A DNA stretch of 22,160 nucleotides. It comes from an uncultured Solobacterium sp. Lineage in GTDB: Bacteria > Bacillota_I > Bacilli_A > Erysipelotrichales > Erysipelotrichaceae. The notes under the pieces are model-generated. The model was given only the letters and a program-made list of their open reading frames with translations. It did no database searches and was not told where the DNA came from. The stretch lies in contig CAJOLG010000019.1 of NCBI GenBank assembly GCA_905235315.1, positions 1-22,160 of the forward strand, written 5' to 3'. This document shows positions 5,458-12,243 of the stretch, in pieces (position 1 is the stretch's first letter; each line of letters begins with the position of its first letter). The translations under genes and the position numbers were made by a program.

Positions 5458-7314
5458 ATGCTTCAGATCAAGGATATATCGAAACAGTACAAGACCGGCC
5501 ATCTGGTCCAGAAAGCGCTGGATCACGTCAGTCTGAATCTTCGGGATAATGAATTCGTTGCCATTCTCGGACCGAGCGGTTCGGGAAAGACAACGCTTTT
5601 GAATATTATCGGCGGTCTTGACCGCTATGATTCGGGGGATCTCATCATCAACGGCATCTCCACAAAGCACTATAAAGACCGGGACTGGGACTCCTATCGG
5701 AATCACACGATCGGCTTTGTCTTTCAGAGCTATAATCTCATCTCGCACCAGACGGTTCTGGCCAATGTAGAGCTCGCATTGACGATCTCCGGCATTCCCC
5801 GCCGGGAACGGCGGAAACGGGCCCAGGAAGCGCTGGAGAAAGTCGGTCTCGGCGATCAGGCTCACAAGAAGCCGAGTCAGATGTCCGGCGGCCAGATGCA
5901 GAGAGTGGCCATTGCCCGGGCGCTGGTCAATGACCCGGATATCCTGCTGGCGGATGAACCGACCGGTGCGCTGGATTCGGAAACCAGCGTGCAGGTCATG
6001 GATCTGCTCAAGGAAGTTGCCCGCGACCGGCTGGTTGTCATGGTTACCCATAACCCGGAGCTTGCGGAACAGTACGCAACCCGGATCGTCAATCTGAAGG
6101 ACGGCGTGATCCGTTCCGACAGCGATCCGTATGAAGTGGAAGAAACCGAGGAGCCCGTGCACCGGAATATGGGCCGTTCCTCCATGTCGTTTCTTACCGC
6201 CCTGTCGTTAAGTTTCAACAATCTGTGCACCAAGCTTGCCCGTACCATACTGGTCGCCTTTGCGGGTTCGATCGGGATTATCGGCATCGCGCTGATTCTT
6301 TCGCTGTCCAACGGGGTAAACAAATACATCAAGGATACGGAAGAGGAGACCCTGCTCGGCTATCCGGTTCAGATTACGAGCACGAGTTTTGATCTTACGT
6401 CGATGATGACCCAGAACGTGGAACCGGATACCCGGAAGGAAGACGAAGTGAGCGATGATGTCACGGAGCGGGCATTCATCAACCGCATGCTGTCGCGGAC
6501 AAAGGCCAATGATCTGGCTTCGCTCAAAACGTATCTCGAAACCGAAAGCAACATCTATGACTATGCCAGTGCTGTGGAGTATACCTATTCGGTAACCCCG
6601 CATATCTATCGTCTCGACGGGAATAAGTACCACCAGGTCAATCCGGACAATTCGTTTGCGGCGATGGGCTTCGGCGGAAACAGCACCAGCACGATGTTCT
6701 CCGCCGCAATGTCCACGGATAATTTCTATGCACTGCCGAAAGAAGAAAAACTGTATGTCGACAAGTATGACATCAAGGCAGGCAGGTGGCCGGAAAACAG
6801 CCGGGAACTGGTATTGGTTCTCTACCCCGACAGCAGTATCTCGGACTTCCTGCTGTATACGCTCGGAATCCGGGATTCCGCCGAACTGGATCAGATGATC
6901 AAGGATTTCATGAACGAAGTGCCGGTTCATGCCGACCCCTCCGCAGAGCACTATCCGTATGACCGCTTCCTTGGTATTTCCTTCAAGCTGGTAAACAGTG
7001 CGAAGTATTACAGATATGATCCGGAATTCGAAATCTGGGTCGACAAGAGCGATGATGAGGCATACATGCGAAACCTGGTGCGGGACGGCGAAGATCTCAC
7101 GATCGTCGGGGTCGCGGTACAGAAAGAAGACACCGATGTATCTGTCCTGATGCCGGGCATCTACTATCCGTATGATATGGTCGCACACGTGACAGAGGTC
7201 GCGGCCCGCAGTGATATCACAAAAGAACAGCTCGCTTCCTCGACCGTAAACGTATTTACCGGCAGGGACTTCACGAACAGCCCGAGCTTGATTTCAGCAG
7301 TATGTTTGCGGTGA
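5458..7314 (+). CDS. ABC transporter ATP-binding/FtsX permease fusion, N-terminal part (frameshifted gene)
   Basis: A MacB-type fusion whose N-terminal ATPase has all motifs: Walker A GPSGSGKTT (38-46), Q-loop FVFQSYNLI, signature SGGQMQRVAIARA (143 onward), Walker B ILLADEP (162-168) with the catalytic E167, and the MVTHN switch. After a linker come a first membrane helix (about 255-278, ARTILVAFAGSIGIIGIALIL) and a large extracytoplasmic domain. Such proteins move peptides, antibiotics or lipids, or act as sensors, at the Gram-positive membrane. The frame ends at TGA 7312-7314 in ...NSPSLISAVCLR, but the second half continues in another frame, so this 618-aa product lacks the main FtsX helices and should be non-functional unless the shift is a sequence error. 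The start ATG 5458 has GGAG with 6-nt spacing. Confidence 0.85.
   Translation: MLQIKDISKQYKTGHLVQKALDHVSLNLRDNEFVAILGPSGSGKTTLLNIIGGLDRYDSGDLIINGISTKHYKDRDWDSYRNHTIGFVFQSYNLISHQTVLANVELALTISGIPRRERRKRAQEALEKVGLGDQAHKKPSQMSGGQMQRVAIARALVNDPDILLADEPTGALDSETSVQVMDLLKEVARDRLVVMVTHNPELAEQYATRIVNLKDGVIRSDSDPYEVEETEEPVHRNMGRSSMSFLTALSLSFNNLCTKLARTILVAFAGSIGIIGIALILSLSNGVNKYIKDTEEETLLGYPVQITSTSFDLTSMMTQNVEPDTRKEDEVSDDVTERAFINRMLSRTKANDLASLKTYLETESNIYDYASAVEYTYSVTPHIYRLDGNKYHQVNPDNSFAAMGFGGNSTSTMFSAAMSTDNFYALPKEEKLYVDKYDIKAGRWPENSRELVLVLYPDSSISDFLLYTLGIRDSAELDQMIKDFMNEVPVHADPSAEHYPYDRFLGISFKLVNSAKYYRYDPEFEIWVDKSDDEAYMRNLVRDGEDLTIVGVAVQKEDTDVSVLMPGIYYPYDMVAHVTEVAARSDITKEQLASSTVNVFTGRDFTNSPSLISAVCLR
7276..7284 (+). 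other. Site of a probable 1-nt deletion (frameshift)
   Basis: Upstream frame reads VFTGRDFTN; the other frame reads PELDFSSMFAVN from 7281. Adding one base after AAC (7276-7278) gives an uninterrupted FTN(E/K/Q)PELDFSSMF. No X-XXY-YYZ slippery heptamer is present in the overlap (7215-7314). Confidence 0.65.
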
Positions 7315-8945
7315 ATACCGATCTTCTGGGCAATGCGTTCCAGTTTGATACTTCGAAGCTGCAGATCGATGAATCGATGTTCTCGGATCTCTCAACGATG
7401 GATTTCTCCTCGGCGTTCAGCCAGGATTCCTTCTCGATGGATATGTCCTCCATGCCGAATCTTGACTATGCGGATCTCTTAAAGGATATCGATGTCAAAG
7501 TCGATACCGCAGAAGCAGGCAAGCTTCTGAAAGAACTGATGGAAGGGTATCTTGCCTATTCCGCAAAGGATCCAAGCACTGATTACCGTTCCCTGCCGGA
7601 TGCCTTCCGGGCATTTATGGAACTGGAATCCACCCGGGAACTTGTGCGGACCGAAGTGTTTGAGATCATTCAGAACAGCGGATATCTTGTGACAACGGAA
7701 GACCTCAATGCGGCCATGAATTCGGTCTTTGAAGCCTACATTGCCTGGGTCGCAGAACAGGAAGATCCGGAAAGCGCAGACCTTGCGGCCTTCCTGCAGA
7801 CCCCGGAAGGGCAGGCAGCTGTCGCCGCTGCCGTTTCGGAAATCACCGCAAAGCAGAGTGAAGGGGAGATCCGCAATGAGGATCTCGAACATCTTGTCAC
7901 CGTGATTGCGGAAGCGTATGAGAAGTATGCGTCAGAAACTCCGGGCGTACCGGATCCTGCCAAAGCAGGGGAGTCGTTCCGGAAGTATATGGACCAAAGC
8001 GGCTCGAAACTGCTCACAAACGGTCTCTCCAAAGCGGTCAACCTGGATGAGATCGAACAGCAGGTGACGAAGCTCATCGAAGAAAACAGCGCCGCATTCG
8101 GAGATGCGATCGGCGGTGCCATTACGGAAATGATGACGTCCGTCATGGGTACGATCACCTCTTCCATCACCGAGTCGATGCAGAAGAGCATGGAATCCTT
8201 TGCGGCCCAGATTCCTTCTGCCATTTCCTTTGATACCTCGGTCTTTGCGCGGGCCTTCACCATGACCGTGGATCCGGAAGACATGGAAGACCTGATGATG
8301 TCGCTCATGAGCTCTGCCCAGTATACCTATGACGGAAACCTCCGCAGGTTCGGCTATGCCGATCTGAACAAACCGATGACGATCTCCATCTATCCCCGTG
8401 ATTTTGACAGTAAGACAGAAGTGATCAATCTTCTGGATTCCTACAATGACCGGATGAAGGAAATCGATGAGGACAAGGTAATTACCTATACGGATTTTGT
8501 CGGTGTCCTGATGTCTTCGGTCACCACGATCGTGGATACGGTATCGTATGTCCTGATTGCCTTTGTGGCGATCTCCCTGGTGGTATCCTCGATCATGATC
8601 GGGGTCATCACCTATATCAGTGTGCTGGAGCGCCGCAAGGAGATCGGAATCCTGCGGGCAATCGGAGCGTCCAAGCGGAACATTTCCGAAGTGTTCAATG
8701 CGGAAACCTTTATTATCGGCCTTCTGGCCGGTCTCATCGGGATCGGAATCACCCGTCTGCTTCTGATTCCGGGCAACTATCTGATTCATACGATTGCGGA
8801 CAATTCGTCCGTCAATGCCTATCTTCCGGTGCAGTCCGGCGCCATCCTGATTGCGCTCAGTGTGGTGCTTACCCTGATCGGCGGAATCATTCCTTCCGGC
8901 AAAGCGGCCCGAAGCGATCCGGTCGCCGCATTGCGGACCGAATAA
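7302..8945 (+). CDS. ABC transporter FtsX-type permease, C-terminal part of the same frameshifted gene
   Basis: This 547-aa open frame carries the rest of the transporter: a long, Ser/Met/Glu-rich extracytoplasmic region (about 1-370, with predicted helices such as MTSVMGTITSSITESM), then the FtsX domain. The first helix is SYVLIAFVAISLVVSSIMIG, followed by the conserved cytoplasmic YISVLERRKEIGILRAIGASKRNI, and two further helices (FIIGLLAGLIGIGIT and GAILIALSVVLTLIGGIIP), ending SGKAARSDPVAALRTE, a typical FtsX tail. No Shine-Dalgarno precedes ATG 7302, and the frame is open upstream to 7215 in continuity with the ATPase protein, so this is the remainder of one gene of about 1160 codons and not an independent gene. 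An intrinsic terminator follows at 8956. Confidence 0.82.
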   Translation: MFAVNTDLLGNAFQFDTSKLQIDESMFSDLSTMDFSSAFSQDSFSMDMSSMPNLDYADLLKDIDVKVDTAEAGKLLKELMEGYLAYSAKDPSTDYRSLPDAFRAFMELESTRELVRTEVFEIIQNSGYLVTTEDLNAAMNSVFEAYIAWVAEQEDPESADLAAFLQTPEGQAAVAAAVSEITAKQSEGEIRNEDLEHLVTVIAEAYEKYASETPGVPDPAKAGESFRKYMDQSGSKLLTNGLSKAVNLDEIEQQVTKLIEENSAAFGDAIGGAITEMMTSVMGTITSSITESMQKSMESFAAQIPSAISFDTSVFARAFTMTVDPEDMEDLMMSLMSSAQYTYDGNLRRFGYADLNKPMTISIYPRDFDSKTEVINLLDSYNDRMKEIDEDKVITYTDFVGVLMSSVTTIVDTVSYVLIAFVAISLVVSSIMIGVITYISVLERRKEIGILRAIGASKRNISEVFNAETFIIGLLAGLIGIGITRLLLIPGNYLIHTIADNSSVNAYLPVQSGAILIALSVVLTLIGGIIPSGKAARSDPVAALRTE

Positions 8946-8955
8946 CAGCAATACA

Positions 8956-8982
8956 GGAGAGGTGCGGAGCCTCTCCTTTTTT
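8956..8982 (+). terminator. Terminator of the ABC transporter gene
   Basis: GGAGAGG (8956-8962) pairs with CCTCTCC (8970-8976), followed by six T. Confidence 0.88.
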
Positions 8983-9004
8983 GTGCGTGAAAGGAAGGCG
9001 CTGC

Positions 9005-9034
9005 AGAAAAAAAACACCGGTTTTTCCACCGGTG
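9005..9034 (-). terminator. Terminator of the pyruvate-kinase-like gene
   Basis: On the minus strand CACCGGT (9034-9028) pairs with ACCGGTG (9021-9015), followed by eight T. It converges with the transporter terminator 23 nt away. Confidence 0.88.
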
Positions 9035-9048
9035 CGAAGCGGTATTGA

Positions 9049-10017
9049 TCAGGGCCGGCTCATCCACTGCTCCGCTGCGGCCGTTGTCTTCCGCAGGACG
9101 GAGATGACCTCTGCCGGATAGGAGCCGACCGCGGTTTCGTTGGTGACCATGACTGCGGAGGCGCCGTCCGTTACGGCATTGAAGATATCGGAAACCTCTG
9201 CCCGGGTCGGAACCGGGTGCTCGATCATACTGGTGAGCATCTGGGTCACGACCAGAAAGGGAATGTTCTTTGCCTTACAGCGGGCTGCGATATCTTTCTG
9301 CACGCCGGGGAGTTCGCAAAGCGGCACATCGTTGCCGAGATCGCCTCTTGCGATCACGATCATATCCGAAACATCGATGATCTCATCGAGATGGGAAAGT
9401 CCTTCCCGGTTTTCAATTTTGGCAAAGATGCGGATGTGATCCGCACCGTATTCCTGCAGGGCAGCCCGCACGGTCTGAATATCTTCTGCACCCCGCACAA
9501 ACGGCTGCATCACCGCACTGACGCCGTACTGCCGTGCCTCTGATAAATTCTTCCGGTCGGTTTCGGTAAGCGCCGGCATCGGTACGGTTTTATTGACGAT
9601 CTTGATACTCTTGCGGGAAAGCAGGGTTCCCCCGCGCAGCACGGTAAGAACACCGTCAGAATACGCCAGTGAGAGCCTTCCGTCATCCAGCAGGATCTCA
9701 TCCCCGTCTTCCAGCGCCTGACACACTTCAATGGGAAACGGAAAACCGGCAAGCGGAAGCACCGCTCCGTTTTCCAGCACAAGGGGTTCCTCGATCTGCC
9801 GGATCCGCAGCTCCGGCCCCTGCAGATCGATCAGCAGTTCCGGCTTAACGCCTGCGGCCGCAGCGGCTTCCTGAAAGCAGCCGATCAGCTCTTTACTGTC
9901 GGAGAGTCCGGTATGGGAAAGATTCAGCCGCATGCCGCTCATGCCGTTTTCAAACATGGTCTGCAGGGTTTCCCTGTCCCTGCAGGATGGTCCGAGTGTT
10001 CCGAAGAGTTCAATCAT
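9049..10017 (-). CDS. Pyruvate-kinase-like protein, short form
   Basis: Pyruvate kinase converts phosphoenolpyruvate and ADP to pyruvate and ATP. Recognisable elements: GTLGPS, MRLNLSH (R30, N32, S34), DLQGPELR (64-71), LPALTE-like MPALTETD, FAKIENREG (K200, E202), ARGDLG (D226), TQMLTSM, PTRAEVSDI and NETAVGSYPAEV. The protein has 322 residues against 470-590 in the standard enzyme. It ends after the A-domain barrel, so the C-terminal allosteric domain is missing, and the B domain is shortened. The usual D-T-K-GPE is D64-L65-Q66-GPE, so the Thr that helps bind K+ is lost. A divergent, probably unregulated paralogue is likely; activity on phosphoenolpyruvate is not certain. Shine-Dalgarno is poor; an extended -10 lies 6 nt from the ATG. 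Confidence 0.82.
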   Translation of the reverse strand: MIELFGTLGPSCRDRETLQTMFENGMSGMRLNLSHTGLSDSKELIGCFQEAAAAAGVKPELLIDLQGPELRIRQIEEPLVLENGAVLPLAGFPFPIEVCQALEDGDEILLDDGRLSLAYSDGVLTVLRGGTLLSRKSIKIVNKTVPMPALTETDRKNLSEARQYGVSAVMQPFVRGAEDIQTVRAALQEYGADHIRIFAKIENREGLSHLDEIIDVSDMIVIARGDLGNDVPLCELPGVQKDIAARCKAKNIPFLVVTQMLTSMIEHPVPTRAEVSDIFNAVTDGASAVMVTNETAVGSYPAEVISVLRKTTAAAEQWMSRP

Positions 10018-10023
10018 GAGTCC

Positions 10024-10032
10024 ATCATAGCA
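10024..10032 (-). promoter_or_regulatory. Extended -10 promoter of the pyruvate-kinase-like gene
   Basis: TGCTATGAT on the minus strand (10032-10024) is a TGN-extended -10. Six nt separate it from ATG at 10017, so transcription could begin at the A of the start codon and give a leaderless mRNA. There is no -35 match. Confidence 0.4.
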
Positions 10033-10065
10033 GAAGAAAAGGAATCCGCACTGCGAATTCCTTTT
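10031..10065 (-). terminator. Terminator of the two-gene CobW operon
   Basis: On the minus strand AAAAGGAATTCGC (10065-10053) pairs with GCGGATTCCTTTT (10049-10037), one T-G wobble, 3-nt loop, followed by CTTCTG. It abuts the candidate promoter of the next gene. Confidence 0.75.
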
Positions 10066-10077
10066 CGGGACTGGTTA

Positions 10078-11019
10078 TCAGCTGAAGTAGACGTAGGGGT
10101 CTTCCGGTGCAGTTCCTTTCCGGATCCGGGAGGCATAGAGAACCACGGTTTTTCCGCCGTTTTCCATATCCACGGTGCGCAGGGTGCCTTCGACTTCGAC
10201 CCAGTTTCCGATTTCCATCTCTTCGATCTTTACGCCGGTCACGGTGACGCCGCACAGGCTGGTATCTGCTGCACAGCAGACCATCGCCTGCCGGCCGAGA
10301 ATGAAGGAGCGGGTGTAGTTGGGAATCTTCTGGGCGTAGAATCCCCGCATGATGACCTTCTTTTCGTTGTACTTCTCCGGATCTTCCATACAGTCCATAT
10401 ACCAGAGACCGTAGTCATCATCCTTGATGTCGATGACCTCTGCATCGAGGTCAAACGGAAGCGTTCCGCTCTTCAGGGTTACCTGTGCGCCATGCTCTCC
10501 TTCATAGAAGATCTGGGCCCGGCGGTTGATCGCCTTGATATTCCCCCTCAGCATCTGCCCGTTGGTATCGGGGGTGCAGCGGTTGACGATGACGACATCG
10601 CTGTAGCGCAGCTGTTCAAACATGATGCCGCGCATGTTGTTTATAAACGACTCAAAGGTGGTCGCATCGACCGTGGTGAGAACCTCAACCAGCGGCCAGA
10701 ATGCCGGCATGCCCGACAGGATTGTCTCACTGACCGGCTCACTGCCGTTGTATTCAATAAACACCTGGGAAGGATGATAGACCGTATCCAGTTCCCTCAT
10801 GCGCTCCGGGGTAAGATCTTCAACATTGTCGAAGTATTCGACAAACGCATTGTGTTTCTCGCGCCAGTCATCATCGTATTCGACTTCTCCCTCTTCAAAG
10901 CACAGGATCAGGGTGCGTTCCACCCCCTCCATGAAATTCTCATCATCGAGCGTTTCCTTGATCAGGGTCGTCTTTCCGCTGTCAAGGAAGCCGGTAAACA
11001 GATACGCAGGTGACGGCAT
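10078..11019 (-). CDS. CobW-like GTPase fused to a C-terminal TIGR03943/DUF1980-like domain
   Basis: A 313-aa P-loop protein of the COG0523/CobW (SIMIBI) class. Walker A is GFLDSGKTT (10-18); VIVNRCTPD occupies the base-recognition position (NKxD in the family). Unlike its upstream neighbour it has no CxCC metal motif. Residues about 218-285 differ from the CobW C-terminal domain: RGFYAQKIPNYTRSFILGR, then QAMVCCAAD, then WVEVEGTLR. This pattern resembles the C-terminal domain of TIGR03943/DUF1980 (YcgQ-type) proteins, which in Bacillota accompany a YcgR/DUF318 permease; no permease is in the window. ATG 11019 overlaps the previous stop by 1 nt (TGATG), so translation is probably coupled. A role in metal, probably zinc, handling is inferred from the family. 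Confidence 0.78.
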   Translation of the reverse strand: MPSPAYLFTGFLDSGKTTLIKETLDDENFMEGVERTLILCFEEGEVEYDDDWREKHNAFVEYFDNVEDLTPERMRELDTVYHPSQVFIEYNGSEPVSETILSGMPAFWPLVEVLTTVDATTFESFINNMRGIMFEQLRYSDVVIVNRCTPDTNGQMLRGNIKAINRRAQIFYEGEHGAQVTLKSGTLPFDLDAEVIDIKDDDYGLWYMDCMEDPEKYNEKKVIMRGFYAQKIPNYTRSFILGRQAMVCCAADTSLCGVTVTGVKIEEMEIGNWVEVEGTLRTVDMENGGKTVVLYASRIRKGTAPEDPYVYFS

Positions 11020-12134
11020 CAGTGAACTCCGAACAGTTCTTTCATCAGCTCGATATCGACCTTCTCACCGATGACGGTGATGAGACCGGTATACGCAGGT
11101 TTGCCTTTCCGGATATCGATATCACCCGGCACATAGTCGAAGAACAGCCACCCGCCGTCATGGTCGGGAACGATTCCCTTGGCGCGGATGATATTCTCTC
11201 CGAGCCCGGACAGGGCAGTGCGGATCTCTTCTTCCGAGTATTTATTGATGGTCTCGATGCCGATGGAATCAAATACCTCATCCGCATCATGTTCGCCATG
11301 GTGGTGATGGTGATGATGTTCATGTTCGTCTTCCCCGACATGAATGCGGTTGCCTTCCGAGAGGCCTTCATTTACATCGTCATGATCATGGTGGTGATGG
11401 TGCTCATGTTCTTCTTCCTCTTCATCATGGTCATGGTGATGATGATGTTCGTGTTCTTCTTCCTCTTCATCATGGTCATGGTGATGATGGTGTTCGTGCT
11501 CTTCTTCCTCTTCATCGTCTTCGCCGAGACCTTCCGGGAAGCCGTTCGAGCTGCCGGTCATCGCGTCAAAGATCGCCTGTCCGCTGAGCTTATCCCAGGG
11601 TGTGGTGATGATGCGGGCATCCGGGTTGAGTTCCCGGATGATCTCCACATCGTCGGCGAGCTTTTCCGCGGTGATCTCCTGGGTACGGGAGAGAATCACG
11701 CACGCGGCTGTGGCGATCTGATCATCGAAGAACTCCTTGAAGTTCTTGTGATAGATCTTTGCCCGGCTGCCGTCCACAACGGTGGAGTAGCTGGAAAGCT
11801 CCAGACCCTCGACGGTTCTTACTGCCCGCAGGATATCGGAGAGTTTGCCGACGCCGGAGGGTTCAATGATGATCCGTTCCGGTGCGTAGCAGAGAACGAT
11901 CTGCCGCAGGCTTTCTTCAAAGTTGCCTTTCAGGGTGCAGCAGATACACCCGCTGTTGATTTCCCGGATCTCGATGCCCGATTCCTCCAGGAAACCGCTG
12001 TCGATGCCGATCTCACCGAATTCATTCTCCACGAGGACAACGTTATGTCCCTGGAATACTTCTTTGATCAGCTTCGCAATCAGTGTGGTTTTTCCTGCGC
12101 CGAGGAAACCGGATATTACATCAACTTTTGTCAT
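11019..12134 (-). CDS. CobW/COG0523 metallochaperone GTPase with His-rich repeats
   Basis: A 371-aa GTP-dependent metal chaperone of the COG0523 family (YciC/YeiR/ZNG1 relatives, often zinc-linked). Motifs: Walker A GFLGAGKTT (9-17), ENEFGEIGID switch, the metal-binding GCICC (C63, C65, C66), EPSGVG, and a degenerate NKxD (SRTQ). Between the GTPase and the C-terminal CobW_C-like domain lies an acidic/His stretch of about 80 residues with three identical 15-residue units (EEEEEHEHHHHHDHD) and a fourth variant with seven consecutive His, a likely metal store. The C-terminal part has GIVPDHDGGWLFFDYVPG. Start: GAAGG 8 nt before ATG. The CobW/DUF1980-like gene overlaps its 3' end. Confidence 0.93.
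   Translation of the reverse strand: MTKVDVISGFLGAGKTTLIAKLIKEVFQGHNVVLVENEFGEIGIDSGFLEESGIEIREINSGCICCTLKGNFEESLRQIVLCYAPERIIIEPSGVGKLSDILRAVRTVEGLELSSYSTVVDGSRAKIYHKNFKEFFDDQIATAACVILSRTQEITAEKLADDVEIIRELNPDARIITTPWDKLSGQAIFDAMTGSSNGFPEGLGEDDEEEEEHEHHHHHDHDEEEEEHEHHHHHDHDEEEEEHEHHHHHDHDDVNEGLSEGNRIHVGEDEHEHHHHHHHGEHDADEVFDSIGIETINKYSEEEIRTALSGLGENIIRAKGIVPDHDGGWLFFDYVPGDIDIRKGKPAYTGLITVIGEKVDIELMKELFGVH
11380..11514 (-). repeat. Tandem 45-bp repeat (3 units) encoding His/Glu-rich blocks
   Basis: Units 11380-11424, 11425-11469 and 11470-11514 differ at only a few third positions and each encodes the same 15 residues. A degenerate fourth copy lies near 11288-11334. In-frame expansion or contraction by slippage is plausible. 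Confidence 0.88.
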
Positions 12135-12168
12135 ATCATTTGCCTTCTTTCTTACTTACGCATTTTAT

Positions 12169-12196
12169 ATTATAGACACCCTGTCAAGGATTGAAA
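12169..12196 (-). promoter_or_regulatory. Promoter of the CobW operon
   Basis: Minus-strand TATAAT (12174-12169) with TTTCAA (12196-12191) 16 nt upstream. A perfect TTGACA (12187-12182) lies between them, but only 7 nt from this -10. No Zur-type palindrome is seen. Confidence 0.45.
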
Positions 12197-12213
12197 GCCT
12201 CTGCCTGAAGAAT

Positions 12214-12243
12214 GAAAAAGCACTGTCTTCTTCCGGCAGTGCT
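12214..12243 (-). terminator. Terminator of the CHAP hydrolase gene
   Basis: On the minus strand AGCACTG (12243-12237) pairs with CAGTGCT (12225-12219), followed by TTTTTC. The stem overlaps the first base of the stop codon region. Confidence 0.82.

Noticed and set aside
7221..7284. A programmed -1 frameshift in the transporter
   Set aside because: No X-XXY-YYZ slippery heptamer in the right frame and no evident downstream stem-loop or stop-proximal signal. The AAAAGAA stretch at 7221 is not a standard slip site and lies too far upstream.
7302..7304. ATG 7302 as the start of a separate permease gene
   Set aside because: No Shine-Dalgarno, and the frame is continuous in sense with the upstream half; the fragment starts in the middle of the extracytoplasmic domain.
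11380..11514. The repeat array read as a CRISPR
   Set aside because: Units are directly abutting, without spacers, and lie in frame inside a protein gene.
12182..12187. Perfect TTGACA upstream of the CobW operon as the -35
   Set aside because: It is only 7 nt from TATAAT, and no -10 lies at 16-18 nt downstream.
9913..12194. Long plus-strand open frames opposite the two CobW genes
   Set aside because: Antisense shadows; the run of Met/Val/Phe is just the complement of the His/Asp/Glu repeats.
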